Below, piece by piece: positions 25,430 to 34,468 of a stretch of 64,000 nt of DNA; the first letter of the stretch is position 1, and each line of letters begins with the position of its first letter. This DNA is from Sphingomonas glacialis (GTDB lineage: Bacteria > Pseudomonadota > Alphaproteobacteria > Sphingomonadales > Sphingomonadaceae), in contig NZ_BNAQ01000008.1 in the NCBI RefSeq assembly GCF_014653575.1, positions 1 through 64,000 of the forward strand. The letters are read 5' to 3'. A program made the translations under genes and the position numbers. The notes under the pieces were generated by a model. That model saw only the letters and a program-made list of their open reading frames with translations. It ran no database searches and was not told the DNA's origin.

Positions 25430-26839
25430 ATGTCGCCAGTTTCCCGAAGCGCCTATGACGGCTACCGCGTGAAAGCGCTCCGCCAGCACCTCGGCATCGG
25501 GCAGCGCGCGATGGCGACCGAACTCGACATTTCCGTGAGCTATCTTTCCCAAATCGAAAGCGGTGACCGGCCGTTGACGGGCACGGTGCTCGCCGCGCTG
25601 GCGGCGCGCTACCCCGGTGACTGGACTGCAATCGATCCAAGCGAACATGGCGCGCTTTTCGCGGCAGTGATCGACGCCTGTTCCGACCCGAGCGTGTCGG
25701 ACGTTGCCCCGAGCCTCCAGGATATCGAGCGCATCATCCGTCAGCATCCCTTGATCGCGCGCCGGCTCGCCGCCTTGCACGCGACGCAGCAGCGCAATCT
25801 CGCCCAGCTTCGCGCGCTTGACGACCAGATCGATGCCAATACCGGCGTCAGCAACCGGCTTCCCTGGGAAGCCGTCCGCGACTGGTTTCACGTCCAGCAA
25901 AACTATATCGACGAAATCGATCGCGAAGCGGAGCGGATCGCTGCGGAATTCGCTGAGGGGCCCCCGCTGCGCCGGTTCGAGACACGCTTGCGCGACCGTT
26001 TCGGCGTGACCGTCGAGGCCCTGGTTGGCGATGAAACGGTCATACGCGCGTTCGACGGGCAAAGCGTGCTTCGGGTCGATCCGTCGCAACCCGCCGAGAC
26101 GACGCTCTTTTCGGTGGCGCACCAGCTGGCGCGGCTGGAGTTTGGCGACCTGATCCAGTCGATTGCCGAGGCGGGAATGACCTCCGAGGTCGGTCGCCAG
26201 CTGCTCGGCGCCGGTATCACGAATTACGCAGCTGGCGCATTGTTGATGCCATATCAGCACTTCCGGCAGGCGGCGCGCGACTGTCGCCATGATGTCGATC
26301 GGTTGCGCCAGCGATTCGGCACGAGTTTCGAGCAGACATGCCATCGCCTCTCGACGTTGCAGCGTCCCGGTGCGCTTGGCATTCCGGTGTTCTTCTGCCG
26401 TGTCGATATGGCCGGCAACATCACCAAACGGCATTCCGCAACACGCCTGGAATTCGCGCGCTTTGGCGGGGCCTGCCCCTTGTGGGTCGTCCACGAGGCC
26501 GTTGCGATTCCGGACCGTATCCTGGTGCAATTGGCACAAACCCCCGATAGCGTGCGCTACGTTTCGATGGCGAAGGGCCTGGTTAAGCCATCCAACAGCT
26601 TCACCCGAATGCCGCGGCGGTACGCCGTCGCGCTGGGGTGCGAGGAACGCTACGCCGCGGAATTCACCTATGCCGACGGGTTGCGAACCGAGAGCGCAGC
26701 GACGCCGATCGGCAGTTCGTGCAGAATCTGCCCACGCGCCGACTGCGATCAGCGCGCGTTTCCGCCGGCGGCCAGCGACCTCTCCATTAATCCGAACCAA
26801 CGCGGTCGGATCCCCTATCAGCTGGGATCCCCGTTCTGA
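25430..26839 (+). CDS. Short-chain fatty acyl-CoA regulator, XRE family
   Basis: A 469-residue regulator: an XRE helix-turn-helix near residues 10-60 (RVKALRQHLGIGQRAMATELDISVSYLSQIESGDRPL), a middle IrrE/ImmA-like domain with a degenerate VAHQLARLEFGD in place of HExxH, and a C-terminal DUF2083-type domain with RICPRADC. Members (ScfR, PrpR, RamB) sense propionyl- or acetyl-level CoA esters and control propionate and glyoxylate genes. The ATG at 25430 follows ACAAGG and keeps the conserved start; the frame is open 30 codons earlier. It is divergent from pccB, which fits control of that operon. Confidence 0.88.
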   Translation: MSPVSRSAYDGYRVKALRQHLGIGQRAMATELDISVSYLSQIESGDRPLTGTVLAALAARYPGDWTAIDPSEHGALFAAVIDACSDPSVSDVAPSLQDIERIIRQHPLIARRLAALHATQQRNLAQLRALDDQIDANTGVSNRLPWEAVRDWFHVQQNYIDEIDREAERIAAEFAEGPPLRRFETRLRDRFGVTVEALVGDETVIRAFDGQSVLRVDPSQPAETTLFSVAHQLARLEFGDLIQSIAEAGMTSEVGRQLLGAGITNYAAGALLMPYQHFRQAARDCRHDVDRLRQRFGTSFEQTCHRLSTLQRPGALGIPVFFCRVDMAGNITKRHSATRLEFARFGGACPLWVVHEAVAIPDRILVQLAQTPDSVRYVSMAKGLVKPSNSFTRMPRRYAVALGCEERYAAEFTYADGLRTESAATPIGSSCRICPRADCDQRAFPPAASDLSINPNQRGRIPYQLGSPF

Positions 26840-27629
26840 GCCTACCATCGCCGCCATTGCCAATCGGTGCACGTGCCGGCGCTCGTCAATGGGGATGACC
26901 CCGCCAAGGGCGTAAATAGGTATGTCCACATTGATCTAGTCAGGAACCGAAGTTATTGATTGCCAGCATAGCGGCGGCGTCGTGCAGGGGCGTGGGCCGC
27001 GGCGCACTCATGCGTGGTCCAACGGTTTTGGAGCAACATGGCAAGGTTGTTCGTCGGCGTTTGACATCGATATCAACGCACGTCTCATCAACGCCGGGAC
27101 AGCGCAGCGGGCATCGAGGCGAACTTGATCTGCGCCGCAGCGTATCCTTTTACCCGCATTAATTTGAGATAAGCGGCCGCTAGCGGTATGGATAGGCGTC
27201 GAAACGGGACCTCCGTCTCTTGGCAGGAAAGCTAGTGGGAACGCTTGATATTATGAAGTTTGAAGTGGGCCCAAGCGACGCCGATCAGAGCCCCCGAAAG
27301 ACTCTTTTTTGCCATTTAACACAATGGCTTATCCGTCTTTAGGCCGGGGTCCCGTTTCGACGCCTATCCACACACTCGAAGTAAAGAGCCTTTTTTTGTT
27401 TGCGAGCGGCCTCACTAACGAATGGGCGCACAACCGCTGGTCTGCTTCGATCAGTGCGATCGGCAGCTTTCGTCCCGACCTGACGTTCGTCTGGGCAGCA
27501 TTAAACGACCGGGTCTGGTCGATACCTGCTGTGGCGGTCACGACTCACACCCGGTCATTCTGGGGAGCTATGGCAGCTCCCCAAAGTTTACAAATAAGCG
27601 GACGGCTTGTGGGGGTCGCTGCCATCGAC
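26840..27629. other. Long intergenic region with a large inverted repeat
   Basis: I find no supportable gene on either strand. Its main feature is the pair of 23-base inverted copies at 27189-27211 and 27348-27370, described separately. The composition is patchier and more AT-rich than its neighbours, with short T runs at 27304-27309 and 27389-27395. Confidence 0.5.
27189..27370. repeat. Perfect 23-base inverted repeat enclosing 136 bases
   Basis: The left copy (27189-27211) begins TGGATAGGCGTCGAAACGGG. The right copy (27348-27370) is its exact reverse complement. The 136 bases between encode nothing recognisable. Perfect arms of this length do not arise by chance, so this could be a MITE-like element or an attachment or resolution site. 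No target duplication is evident at the outer edges. Confidence 0.8.
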
Positions 27630-28916
27630 TCAAACCAGCACCTTTTGGGCCGCCGCGCGCTCCTCGTGCTCGAACGCCTCGGCAAAGCTGTCCAGATCGG
27701 CATTGGTCATACCGAGCGCCCGTCCCTCACCCTGCCAGCCCGCGACAGCCTGCTCGATCTGCGCCAGCATTTCCTTCGCGCGTGGCAGAGTAATACGAAA
27801 GTAAGGCAGCACCGACATCAGGGCGCTTATAGTCGCCTCAGGCCCGACCTCTTCCGAGATCCAGGTTTTCAGCTCACGCAGTCGCTCGGGGAACGGATTG
27901 ATGTCAAAGGCCGGCGCCAGCCGCCACAGGTTACGGTCGACGTGCAGGAAACCGTGGTTCATCAAATGATCGTCCACGTTGGTGATCAGGATCGAGAATG
28001 CGATCCTGCGCCATAGCTCCTCGATGTCGGCGGTGGGGGCGCTACCGTTCATACGAAGCGCGTCGACGATCTCGGTATAAGCATGCTCCTGCGCGTCGCC
28101 CGGTTCCGCACCGATCATCGTCGCCGCCGAGACGTACATGAGCCGCCCGCCCCCCTCGGGCCGATCAAATCGCCGGATCAGCGCGATCGCGTCACCACCA
28201 CTTTCGATCAGTCGGGCGTCGGCCGCGTCGATGCCAGCGCGGCGGGCCAGCCGCATTGCCAGCACCTCCCCTCGCGTGATCGAGCGCTCGTCGGCGACGC
28301 TTGGAAACTTTCCGATCGACAAGCGCCCCTCATCGTCGACGACTGTGCATTTAGGGCGAAGTCCGCCAAGCGACGTGCCGCGACCGCGCAAATAGGCTAG
28401 ATCTTGCGCAGTCTCGGTGTTCGTTTCGACCGCACGACTGGCGGCTAGGAGATGGCCCAACTCGATCAACGGCGGCGTAGTACGTAGACCATCCTCGGTC
28501 GCGCGCTGGGCAACCCCCTGTTCGTCAACAAGGCGTAATGCCCCCACCCGGCTGACGTCGTCGACCGCCAATAGATAGTCGAGGCCGTTCAGTGCCCGAG
28601 CATCGACCTCCTCACCGCGGCGGTGGGAAACCTGCCTCCGCTTGGCATGGTCGCGCTGGATGACGCGCTTGCCCCATCCGTCCGGCTCTGTGTCAGCAAT
28701 CGCTGCATGGAAGATAGAACCGGTGCCGATCTTCCGGTGGAATTGTGGACCGACGACGAGCGGCAGCGCAGGGTCCAAAGCGAAGCGGTCGGGAGCGGCC
28801 AGCCAGCCGGCGTCATATTCGAAGCCTGCGCTCTCGCGGTTGCCCTGCTGATTGTAGTGCAGCAATCCAACGCCGCGGGCTTCGTCGCCGATCTGGATGC
28901 CAATCGTCCGCTTCAC
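27630..28916 (-). CDS. HipA-family Ser/Thr kinase toxin
   Basis: A 428-residue HipA-like protein. RGRGTSLGGLRPKCTVVDDEG is the glycine-rich nucleotide-binding segment, ILITNVDDHLMNHGFL contains the catalytic Asp and Asn, and LAPAFDINPFP carries the metal-binding DxN. HipA kinases phosphorylate translation-related targets such as glutamyl-tRNA synthetase and induce dormancy. The GTG at 28916 overlaps the stop of the upstream XRE gene (GTGA), as in hipBA operons. All kinase motifs are intact. Confidence 0.9.
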   Translation of the reverse strand: MKRTIGIQIGDEARGVGLLHYNQQGNRESAGFEYDAGWLAAPDRFALDPALPLVVGPQFHRKIGTGSIFHAAIADTEPDGWGKRVIQRDHAKRRQVSHRRGEEVDARALNGLDYLLAVDDVSRVGALRLVDEQGVAQRATEDGLRTTPPLIELGHLLAASRAVETNTETAQDLAYLRGRGTSLGGLRPKCTVVDDEGRLSIGKFPSVADERSITRGEVLAMRLARRAGIDAADARLIESGGDAIALIRRFDRPEGGGRLMYVSAATMIGAEPGDAQEHAYTEIVDALRMNGSAPTADIEELWRRIAFSILITNVDDHLMNHGFLHVDRNLWRLAPAFDINPFPERLRELKTWISEEVGPEATISALMSVLPYFRITLPRAKEMLAQIEQAVAGWQGEGRALGMTNADLDSFAEAFEHEERAAAQKVLV

Positions 28917-29245
28917 AGCGAAACCGGCGGTTTGGGTCTGCGGACGCGCTGCGGCATGCGCTCCAAGTCGAGCAACAGACCCTGTTCGTCGTTCCTGGAG
29001 TCGAGGATCTCTCCAAGGCGCTCGCCAAATCCCAGAACGAAGAAGGTCATAGCGTATGTACCCAACGCGACGGTCGGGTCGCCTTTTTCCAGCTTGAGAT
29101 ATGTGCTCTTGGCCACACCGATGCGTTCAGCCATCATGACTACCGTGAGGCTGCGTTTCTTGCGCGCTAGCGCAATATCGGCGCCCAGTTTCATCAAGCT
29201 CCGCCTCACGCGCGGCGGAAGAGTATCAGCGACAGTCGATCGCAT
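28913..29245 (-). CDS. HipB-like XRE antitoxin/repressor
   Basis: A 110-residue protein with an XRE helix-turn-helix: LGADIALARKKRSLTVVMMA, then ERIGVAKSTYLKLEKGDPTVALGTYAM. It ends in an Arg/Pro-rich tail. It sits immediately upstream of and overlaps the HipA-like toxin gene, so it should neutralise HipA and repress the operon. The ATG is at 29245. Imperfect half-sites TCGTATAAACG and CGTTATACACGA lie about 10-50 bases upstream and could be the operator. Confidence 0.85.
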   Translation of the reverse strand: MRSTVADTLPPRVRRSLMKLGADIALARKKRSLTVVMMAERIGVAKSTYLKLEKGDPTVALGTYAMTFFVLGFGERLGEILDSRNDEQGLLLDLERMPQRVRRPKPPVSL

Positions 29246-29872
29246 CTAGGGTCTCGTATAAACGCCCATCAGGCCAATACGGTACGTTATACACGACCTT
29301 ACGGTGTTGGTCGAGATAACCAGTTCGAGGCGCATTACCCTGGTTCGACAGGGTCGGATGAAAGGGCCTGCTCGGGCGGCAGCGACAGAACCGGTAATCT
29401 CACACAGATCGTCGGTCGTGGAGGCTTCCTCTTCATGTCGCCGGCACCGCGAAGCCTGGTAAATGCAAGTCGCATGGCGCGGGGCTATGTCGTTGGTCTA
29501 CCCATCAGACCGAGTGACCTTCATGAGGCAGCCTGCGCTCTTGGCGCAGGCCGAGCCACCGAGGATCGAGGGCAGCGCTAGTGGAAAGTCTTTCGCCTAG
29601 CCGCGATCAGCGACCTGTAGGAAGACGCGCGCGTGACGCGGGAGTGCAGCTCGCGTCAGAAATTCAGCGCAGGGCTTTGCATCGGCTACGCCGCCAGTTT
29701 GGCGGTCGGCGCCTGCCCGCACGCGCCATGATACACCTCGACCGGTCCACGACTGGCCAGTCTGCGGACCATAAGTCGGACGGCTGCGACATTCGCATCG
29801 TCGACCAGCATCATTGTATCGGCGCTCGGCAAGGCTAAGGTTCTGCCGGTTCCACAAGGGAGATTAAGTAGC
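29246..29872. other. Intergenic region between hipBA and hup
   Basis: About 630 bases with no ORF I can support on either strand. It marks the left border of the conjugation-type module. The hup ribosome site (AGGGAG, 29857-29862) lies at its right end. I see no direct repeat or integrase. Confidence 0.5.
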
Positions 29873-30142
29873 ATGAACATCGGTGAACTGGCGAAGGGTG
29901 TCGCTGGGGCGACGGGCACGAGCGAGGCAGCAGCCAAGGCCGCAATCACTGCGGTATTCGAGCAGATCGCAGGCGCGGTCGCAAAAGGCGAAGACATCTC
30001 AATTGCCGGTTTCGGCAAGTTCTCGGTCAAGGATCGTCCTGAGCGCCAGGGCCGCAATCCGTCGACCGGCGAGGCGATGACGATCGCTGCATCGAAGAAA
30101 GTCGCGTTCACGGCCGCCAAGGGTCTGAAGGACAAGCTCTAA
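29873..30142 (+). CDS. HU-family DNA-binding protein
   Basis: An 89-residue histone-like protein with two N-terminal helices (NIGELAKGVAGATGTSEAAAKAAI), the GFGKFSVKDR strand and the DNA-wrapping arm RQGRNPSTGEAM, ending in the family's KKVAFTAAKGLKDKL. It bends DNA. As the first gene of the transfer module it may be an element-encoded paralogue rather than the housekeeping HU. AGGGAG lies ten bases upstream of the ATG. Confidence 0.93.
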   Translation: MNIGELAKGVAGATGTSEAAAKAAITAVFEQIAGAVAKGEDISIAGFGKFSVKDRPERQGRNPSTGEAMTIAASKKVAFTAAKGLKDKL

Positions 30143-30149
30143 GGCCAGA

Positions 30150-30176
30150 GTGCCGGCGGGCGGAGCTTGCCGGCAC
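30150..30176 (+). terminator. Strong hairpin after hup (no T run)
   Basis: GTGCCGGC and GCCGGCAC form a perfect 8-bp stem with an 11-base loop, starting 8 bases after the hup stop. There is no T tract, so it may be a Rho-linked or RNA-stabilising hairpin rather than a classical intrinsic terminator. Confidence 0.45.
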
Positions 30177-30193
30177 AACGACAGGGTGCTCGG

Positions 30194-30816
30194 ATGTGCA
30201 ATCGATACAGGCTGACGGCGAAACAGGCGGAGATCGCAGCGACGTTCGGCATCCGCCCGCCTTACGAGCCCGACGAGACGTATCCGGTCCCCGACATCTT
30301 TCCGACGGGCAAGAAGACGCCGTTCTACGGCCAAGTGGTCATCCAGGACGGCGCCGACCGGAAGATCGAGCGGATGGAGTGGGGTGTACCGACGCAGGTG
30401 CCGAGCAAGCGCGATCCAGCGGTCAAGCTCACCAAGTACGTGACCAACGTGCGCAATCTCAATTCGAGCTTCTGACGGTCGATGCTGACAACGCCGGCGC
30501 GCCGTTGCCTGGTGCCGGTGACGGCGTTCTCCGAGTTCGGGGTCGCGCTTGGCGAGGACGGAAAGAAGCCGCTGCACTGGTTCGACGTGCCTAGCCGCCC
30601 GATTTTTGCCTTTGCCGGAATCTGGCGACCGACCGAGCGCGGGAATGCCTATGGGTTCTTGACACCGAGCCGAATGCGATCGTCGCGCCGATCCATCCAA
30701 AGGCGATGCCGGTGGTCCTTCACGACGACGACTATGGTCGCTGGCTATCGGCACCATGGGATGATCTAAAGGGGCTCGTCGCCCCGTATCCTTCCCAGTT
30801 GATGCGGCTCGGCTGA
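30194..30816 (+). pseudogene. SOS response-associated peptidase (YedK/HMCES) pseudogene
   Basis: It starts MCNRYRLTAKQAEI with the catalytic Cys2 of SRAP proteins, which cross-link to abasic sites in single-stranded DNA. The frame reads to VRNLNSSF and meets TGA at 30473-30475. Reading continues in the same frame as RSMLTTPARRCLVPVTAFSEFG to GNAYGFLT, so this is a nonsense change, probably of a Trp codon. Near 30665 one base is missing and the rest (EPNAIVAPIHPKAMPVVLHD to MRLG) lies in another frame, ending at 30816. With two lesions the gene is inactive. Confidence 0.88.
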
Positions 30817-30858
30817 CACGCCCATGATCCGCGTAATTCAGCTCCCGCAGTTGCGGTT

Positions 30859-31728
30859 TCATGCGCTCCGCTGGTACGCGCGCCAGGCGTCGTTCCAGTC
30901 GTCATGATCCTCGGGCACGCGGCTGATGAGCTCGCGCCCGTTCGCTGTCAGGTGATCGCGTGCCTTTTCCAACAGGCGGTCGGCCGCGCGGCCTTGGTCA
31001 CCGTAAACGATCACCCGGCGGACCTTCTCCGGGATCGCGACGAAGGCTAGCCGTTCGACACCGCCCAGCGCCCATGTCGGCGTCCCGAACCATTCAGTCG
31101 CCGATCGGGCGTCCTCGATCCCTTCGGCAAGGCCCAGCTCGTCGGTCGCAGGCGCAAGACGGATCGCTGCTGTGCCGAGCAGTCCGAGCGCAACCTTCGG
31201 CTTTGGGATGGGCTTGCGCAGCACATCGACAGGATCGAGGAAGGTCCGCTGGACGGCAACCAGTCCGAGGTCGTTTTCGACTGCGGCGATCATAGCGGGC
31301 ATTACGCGTCTGTCGGCACCGGAGCCGAACATGGTCGCCGGGTTGAAGCGCAAAGCTTTGGGATAGGGCGCGGAGAGGCCGCGGGCGACGAGATAGGCTT
31401 CGGCGAGCGTGCCCGCGACCGGCACGCTGGCATTCCAGAGACGCAGGGCGAGCGCGCCCATGTCGCGCTTTGGTTTTCCCTCCGGCATTGCCACCGCAGA
31501 ACGGTCGTGGAGCTTTTGGCGCTGAAGCGCCTTCAGCACCTCGAGCGCTGTACAGCCGGCAAAACAGTGGAAGAGGATCGCCGAATCGCCGAGGCGGACG
31601 GACAGGCTGGGGGAGCCATCGTCATGGGCCGGGCAGCGGCATTCGCCGCGAGTGCCGCGCCACACCCCGCCGAGCTGTTCGACGATGTTCTTGGCTCGGA
31701 TTTCGGCATCGAGCGGTAGTCTCGTCAT
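30859..31728 (-). CDS. Plasmid-type primase with Toprim domain
   Basis: A 289-residue protein. An N-terminal zinc-binding part resembling CHC2 (GECRCPAHDDGSPSLS, then FHCFAGC) precedes a Toprim-like domain with ELGLAEGIEDARSATEW (acidic ELGxxEGxED) and RRVIVYGDQGRAADRL. This layout is that of DUF7146/Toprim_3 proteins of mobile elements, which prime or process single-stranded DNA. The ATG at 31728 is preferred over an upstream start at 31764. It points away from the virB genes, together with the SSB and HNH genes. Confidence 0.82.
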   Translation of the reverse strand: MTRLPLDAEIRAKNIVEQLGGVWRGTRGECRCPAHDDGSPSLSVRLGDSAILFHCFAGCTALEVLKALQRQKLHDRSAVAMPEGKPKRDMGALALRLWNASVPVAGTLAEAYLVARGLSAPYPKALRFNPATMFGSGADRRVMPAMIAAVENDLGLVAVQRTFLDPVDVLRKPIPKPKVALGLLGTAAIRLAPATDELGLAEGIEDARSATEWFGTPTWALGGVERLAFVAIPEKVRRVIVYGDQGRAADRLLEKARDHLTANGRELISRVPEDHDDWNDAWRAYQRSA

Positions 31729-31979
31729 CGGCCACGTCCTGTGAAGTTGGTCGGTTTCGGTCACTTTAGCCTCCGGAAAATATCACCGAAGGCACAGGCG
31801 GCATCCTCCACTCTGGATGGTCGACATGAGAAGGTGGGCCGCGCGCGGCGCGACGATCTCTTTCGTCCGGGTGGCAACCAAGCGAGGATCGTCACCCGAC
31901 CGGGTTGGAACGGCCACGCTGGCTCGACCGCAACGCGGCGGAGGTGGAGCCGTGCCGCCAACCCGCTTCCGATCCCCAA

Positions 31980-32303
31980 TCAGCTATGCTCGGCTTCGGC
32001 CTTGGTCAGGATCGAGAAGGTGTCGGCGATCAGCTCGGTGCGGTAGGAAACCTCGTTGCCTTCGCCGTGGTTGCTCTCGCGGACCCGGCCGGTGACATGC
32101 ACCAGATCACCCTTCCCGGCTGCTTCGACTTGGGGTCCGACATTGGAGAAGCACACGACGCTGTTCCACAGCGTGTCGGTCTTCCAGTCGTCGCCGTCGC
32201 GGCGGTTATAATTGGCGGCGACGCTCACATAGGTGACCTTCTCGCGCGCCGTGATTTTGCCGATGCGACCGATGATCCGGAACTCGGCAATATTCTGGGG
32301 CAT
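31980..32303 (-). CDS. Single-stranded DNA-binding protein, short form
   Basis: A 107-residue OB-fold protein with SSB features: MPQNIAEFRIIGRIGKI, VAANYNRRDGDDWKTDTLWNSVVCF (the W-x-N strand) and LVHVTGRVRES. It lacks the long flexible tail and the acidic DIPF end of housekeeping SSB, so it probably covers transferred single strands without recruiting the usual partners. It is an element-encoded accessory, next to the primase gene on the same strand. Confidence 0.85.
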   Translation of the reverse strand: MPQNIAEFRIIGRIGKITAREKVTYVSVAANYNRRDGDDWKTDTLWNSVVCFSNVGPQVEAAGKGDLVHVTGRVRESNHGEGNEVSYRTELIADTFSILTKAEAEHS

Positions 32304-32354
32304 GATATACTCCTTGGTTGATGTTGGGGTCGGATCCGGCGGACCGGTGCGAGT

Positions 32355-33131
32355 TTAGTCGCGCTCCTCTTGGCGGTGCGCAAAGTGGTAGCGCGCCACA
32401 TTCTCGGGCGTCGCGTATGTGTCGTAGGCCTTCGTCCAGTCGCGCCGGATGGCCTGCTGCGCCGTCCGAAGCGGCACGCGGCGCTCGCAAACCAGTCGCC
32501 ACAAGACATAGGCCAAGGCATTCTTGTCGGCCGCGTTCGCCTGGCCGCGCCGGGGCTGGAGCCACAGATCACGCCGGTCGAGCGGCGCGCCGCCAAGCGA
32601 GATCGGGATCAGATGGTCTAGTTCGTAATCGGCGAAGGACTCGCCCGGATGCTGCGCGTCCATCAAGCGCCGTTTGACGGGCGCGGTAACCGCGAAGGAG
32701 GGGCGGACCGATCGGGCATAGCCGGGTCGGCAGATCGTCGTGCCGATGTTCGCCTGAGTGATAGAGGGATCGACGGCCCCTGGCGTATCGCGGGGCGGCA
32801 GGATGCCGGTTCGGTCCACTCGCAAGAAGGGATTGCGGAGCGCCGTCGATAGGCCGGCAACGGCATCGCAGAAGTCATGGGTCGCGGCGACGCTGCAGGC
32901 CGAAACCTCACCGCGCCTCCCAGCCCGCTTGTCGTCGAACGGCCAATACCAGAAGCCGATGGCGATCAAGAGCGCCAACCCGCCCGATATAGCTTGCAGC
33001 TTCAAGAGCGAATGGCCCGTATATCCACCGTCGTCCCAGTCAACTCGAAACCACTCGACAACTGAATCCGCTAGATTCTGGCCTAGCTGACAATTGCCTA
33101 AAGCCGTTTGAAACACATCTCGTACAGTCAT
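32355..33131 (-). CDS. HNH-like nuclease domain protein with membrane segment
   Basis: A 258-residue protein. One hydrophobic helix lies early (LQAISGGLALLIAIGFWYWPF, about residues 42-62). The C-terminal half has YELDHLIPISLGGAPLDRRDLWLQP, the DH-x-PxxxGG core of HNH proteins, then GQANAADKNALAYVLWRLVC. The third metal-binding residue of a standard HNH is not clear. This ELDHLIPLxxGG family is common in proteobacterial accessory DNA and its role is unproven. The ATG at 33131 is preferred over a GTG at 33176. Confidence 0.65.
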   Translation of the reverse strand: MTVRDVFQTALGNCQLGQNLADSVVEWFRVDWDDGGYTGHSLLKLQAISGGLALLIAIGFWYWPFDDKRAGRRGEVSACSVAATHDFCDAVAGLSTALRNPFLRVDRTGILPPRDTPGAVDPSITQANIGTTICRPGYARSVRPSFAVTAPVKRRLMDAQHPGESFADYELDHLIPISLGGAPLDRRDLWLQPRRGQANAADKNALAYVLWRLVCERRVPLRTAQQAIRRDWTKAYDTYATPENVARYHFAHRQEERD

Positions 33132-33305
33132 CGTGCAATACCGCGCCTTTCTTCGCAATAGATTACCCTGGATCACTCCATAATCGCGGCTGGATCGCTC
33201 CAGATGTGTTGTTGTTTGCCTTCTGCTTCAGGTTTAACCTTTTGATGTCGATGTCCAGTAGTCGCTGACATCTGCTTTGGTTCAATTTAGCAATGGTGCA
33301 TTGGT

Positions 33306-34118
33306 GTGCTTCCCGCGAGTATCGTAGCGAAGGCAATTCAACTCTGTGCCGCCGGGCTAGCTGGGGCCGGAACGCCGTCTCCCGCGTCGCTCGCAGTCGC
33401 CGTTCGTTCGGGTGCGGTCCTCGTTCGGCAGCCGGGCAACGCAGCTGACGCAGAGGCGACGGTGCGTGATCTGCTGGCGTTGGGCGCGGACTTCGAGGCG
33501 GGGCCGCTGGCGATCCGCGGCCGTGATTTCGCGACTTACGGTATCACGCCGGCAACGGTTTTTGATGCCTGCGCGCTCTCGCATATCGACGACGACCGGT
33601 CTTCTATCGGCTCCGTGGGCGCGCTCTCGGCGTCGAACGTCGCAGCCCTCGTTCGTCGCGCCTTTGGCTCGCGGATCACCGATACGATCCGCCCAATGAA
33701 CGCCAGCTACGGCGCGCGGTATAGCTGGCACAAGTTCGGCCAGGCGGTCGATTTCGTTCCCGCAGGCGGCGTCCACGCGATCGACCGCGAGCAGATCCGC
33801 GCCCTCATGGCACAGAGCGGTATCCGTATCATCGAGCTGCTCGGGCCGGGGGATCGCGGTCACGCGAACCACTGGCATGTGGCGTTCGCGCGACCCGGAC
33901 AGGTCATCGACCGGACCCGACCGATCGAAGGCGACGAGGACTGGATCATCACCGTCGCACAAGGCGACGCGCCGCCCCCGCCGACGCCCGCCGGAGTTGA
34001 GGCGGCCCCCGCACCGACCGCGCCGGCCTCGGCCCTCGCCCTTGCCGCAAATGCACCGGCGCAGTGGGACGTGTTCGCAACCGAAGAGTGGCGCGCAGTT
34101 CATAGAGGTGGCTCATGA
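33306..34118 (+). CDS. M15-like D,D-carboxypeptidase domain protein
   Basis: A 270-residue protein whose middle has YSWHKFGQAVDFVPAG and GHANHWHVAF. These fit the H-x6-D ... H-x-H zinc site of M15/VanY-type peptidoglycan peptidases. A Pro/Ala-rich tail follows (about residues 215-250). It starts at GTG 33306 and its stop overlaps the trbM-like ATG. At the head of the virB operon it probably trims peptidoglycan to let the secretion channel assemble. No clear signal peptide is seen in this reading, so a different start is possible. Confidence 0.75.
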   Translation: MLPASIVAKAIQLCAAGLAGAGTPSPASLAVAVRSGAVLVRQPGNAADAEATVRDLLALGADFEAGPLAIRGRDFATYGITPATVFDACALSHIDDDRSSIGSVGALSASNVAALVRRAFGSRITDTIRPMNASYGARYSWHKFGQAVDFVPAGGVHAIDREQIRALMAQSGIRIIELLGPGDRGHANHWHVAFARPGQVIDRTRPIEGDEDWIITVAQGDAPPPPTPAGVEAAPAPTAPASALALAANAPAQWDVFATEEWRAVHRGGS

Positions 34119-34468
34119 TCCGATACCTGACGACCAAGCTGGGCGGCACTACTGGCGCCATCGCGCTGTGCGCGGCCGACGTCGTGGCGGTTGCGGCCCC
34201 ACAACCCGCCTACGCGTCGGACTGGGGGTGTCAGGTGATCCTCTGCCTCGCGACACCCGGTTCGCCGACGAAATATGTCGAGTGCGTCCCGCCGATCACG
34301 AAACTCTGGAACGCCCTAGCTATTGGCGGCTCGTTCCCGACCTGCACCGGGGTCGGCGTCAAAATGAAAAAGACCAAGCACGGCTACGACCTGACCGTGA
34401 CGCAGGCCGATGGCGGAACGTCGCGGTATGCGCTCAACACCCGCTACCAGACGGTGACGCAGCAATGA
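34115..34468 (+). CDS. TrbM/KikA/MpfK-family conjugal transfer protein
   Basis: A 117-residue secreted protein: a signal peptide ending in PAYA, then SDWGCQVILCLATPGSPTKY, CVPPITKLWNAL and FPTCTGVGV. The conserved cysteines and the W-G-C-x5-C-L start are diagnostic of TrbM. The family is periplasmic and required or accessory in several conjugation systems; its exact job is unknown. It overlaps both the peptidase gene and virB1 by 4 bases. Confidence 0.85.
   Translation: MIRYLTTKLGGTTGAIALCAADVVAVAAPQPAYASDWGCQVILCLATPGSPTKYVECVPPITKLWNALAIGGSFPTCTGVGVKMKKTKHGYDLTVTQADGGTSRYALNTRYQTVTQQ

Noticed and set aside
25340..26929. pccB reading frame open for another 1.6 kb upstream, antisense to the regulator gene
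   Set aside because: The extra sequence has no domain and is the shadow of a high-GC gene on the other strand; the carboxyltransferase family starts at MFSTLAELDRK (25339).
29256..29300. Half-sites TCGTATAAACG / CGTTATACACGA before hipB as a defined operator
   Set aside because: The arms are imperfect and differently spaced from the known HipB site; kept only as a remark in the gene entry.
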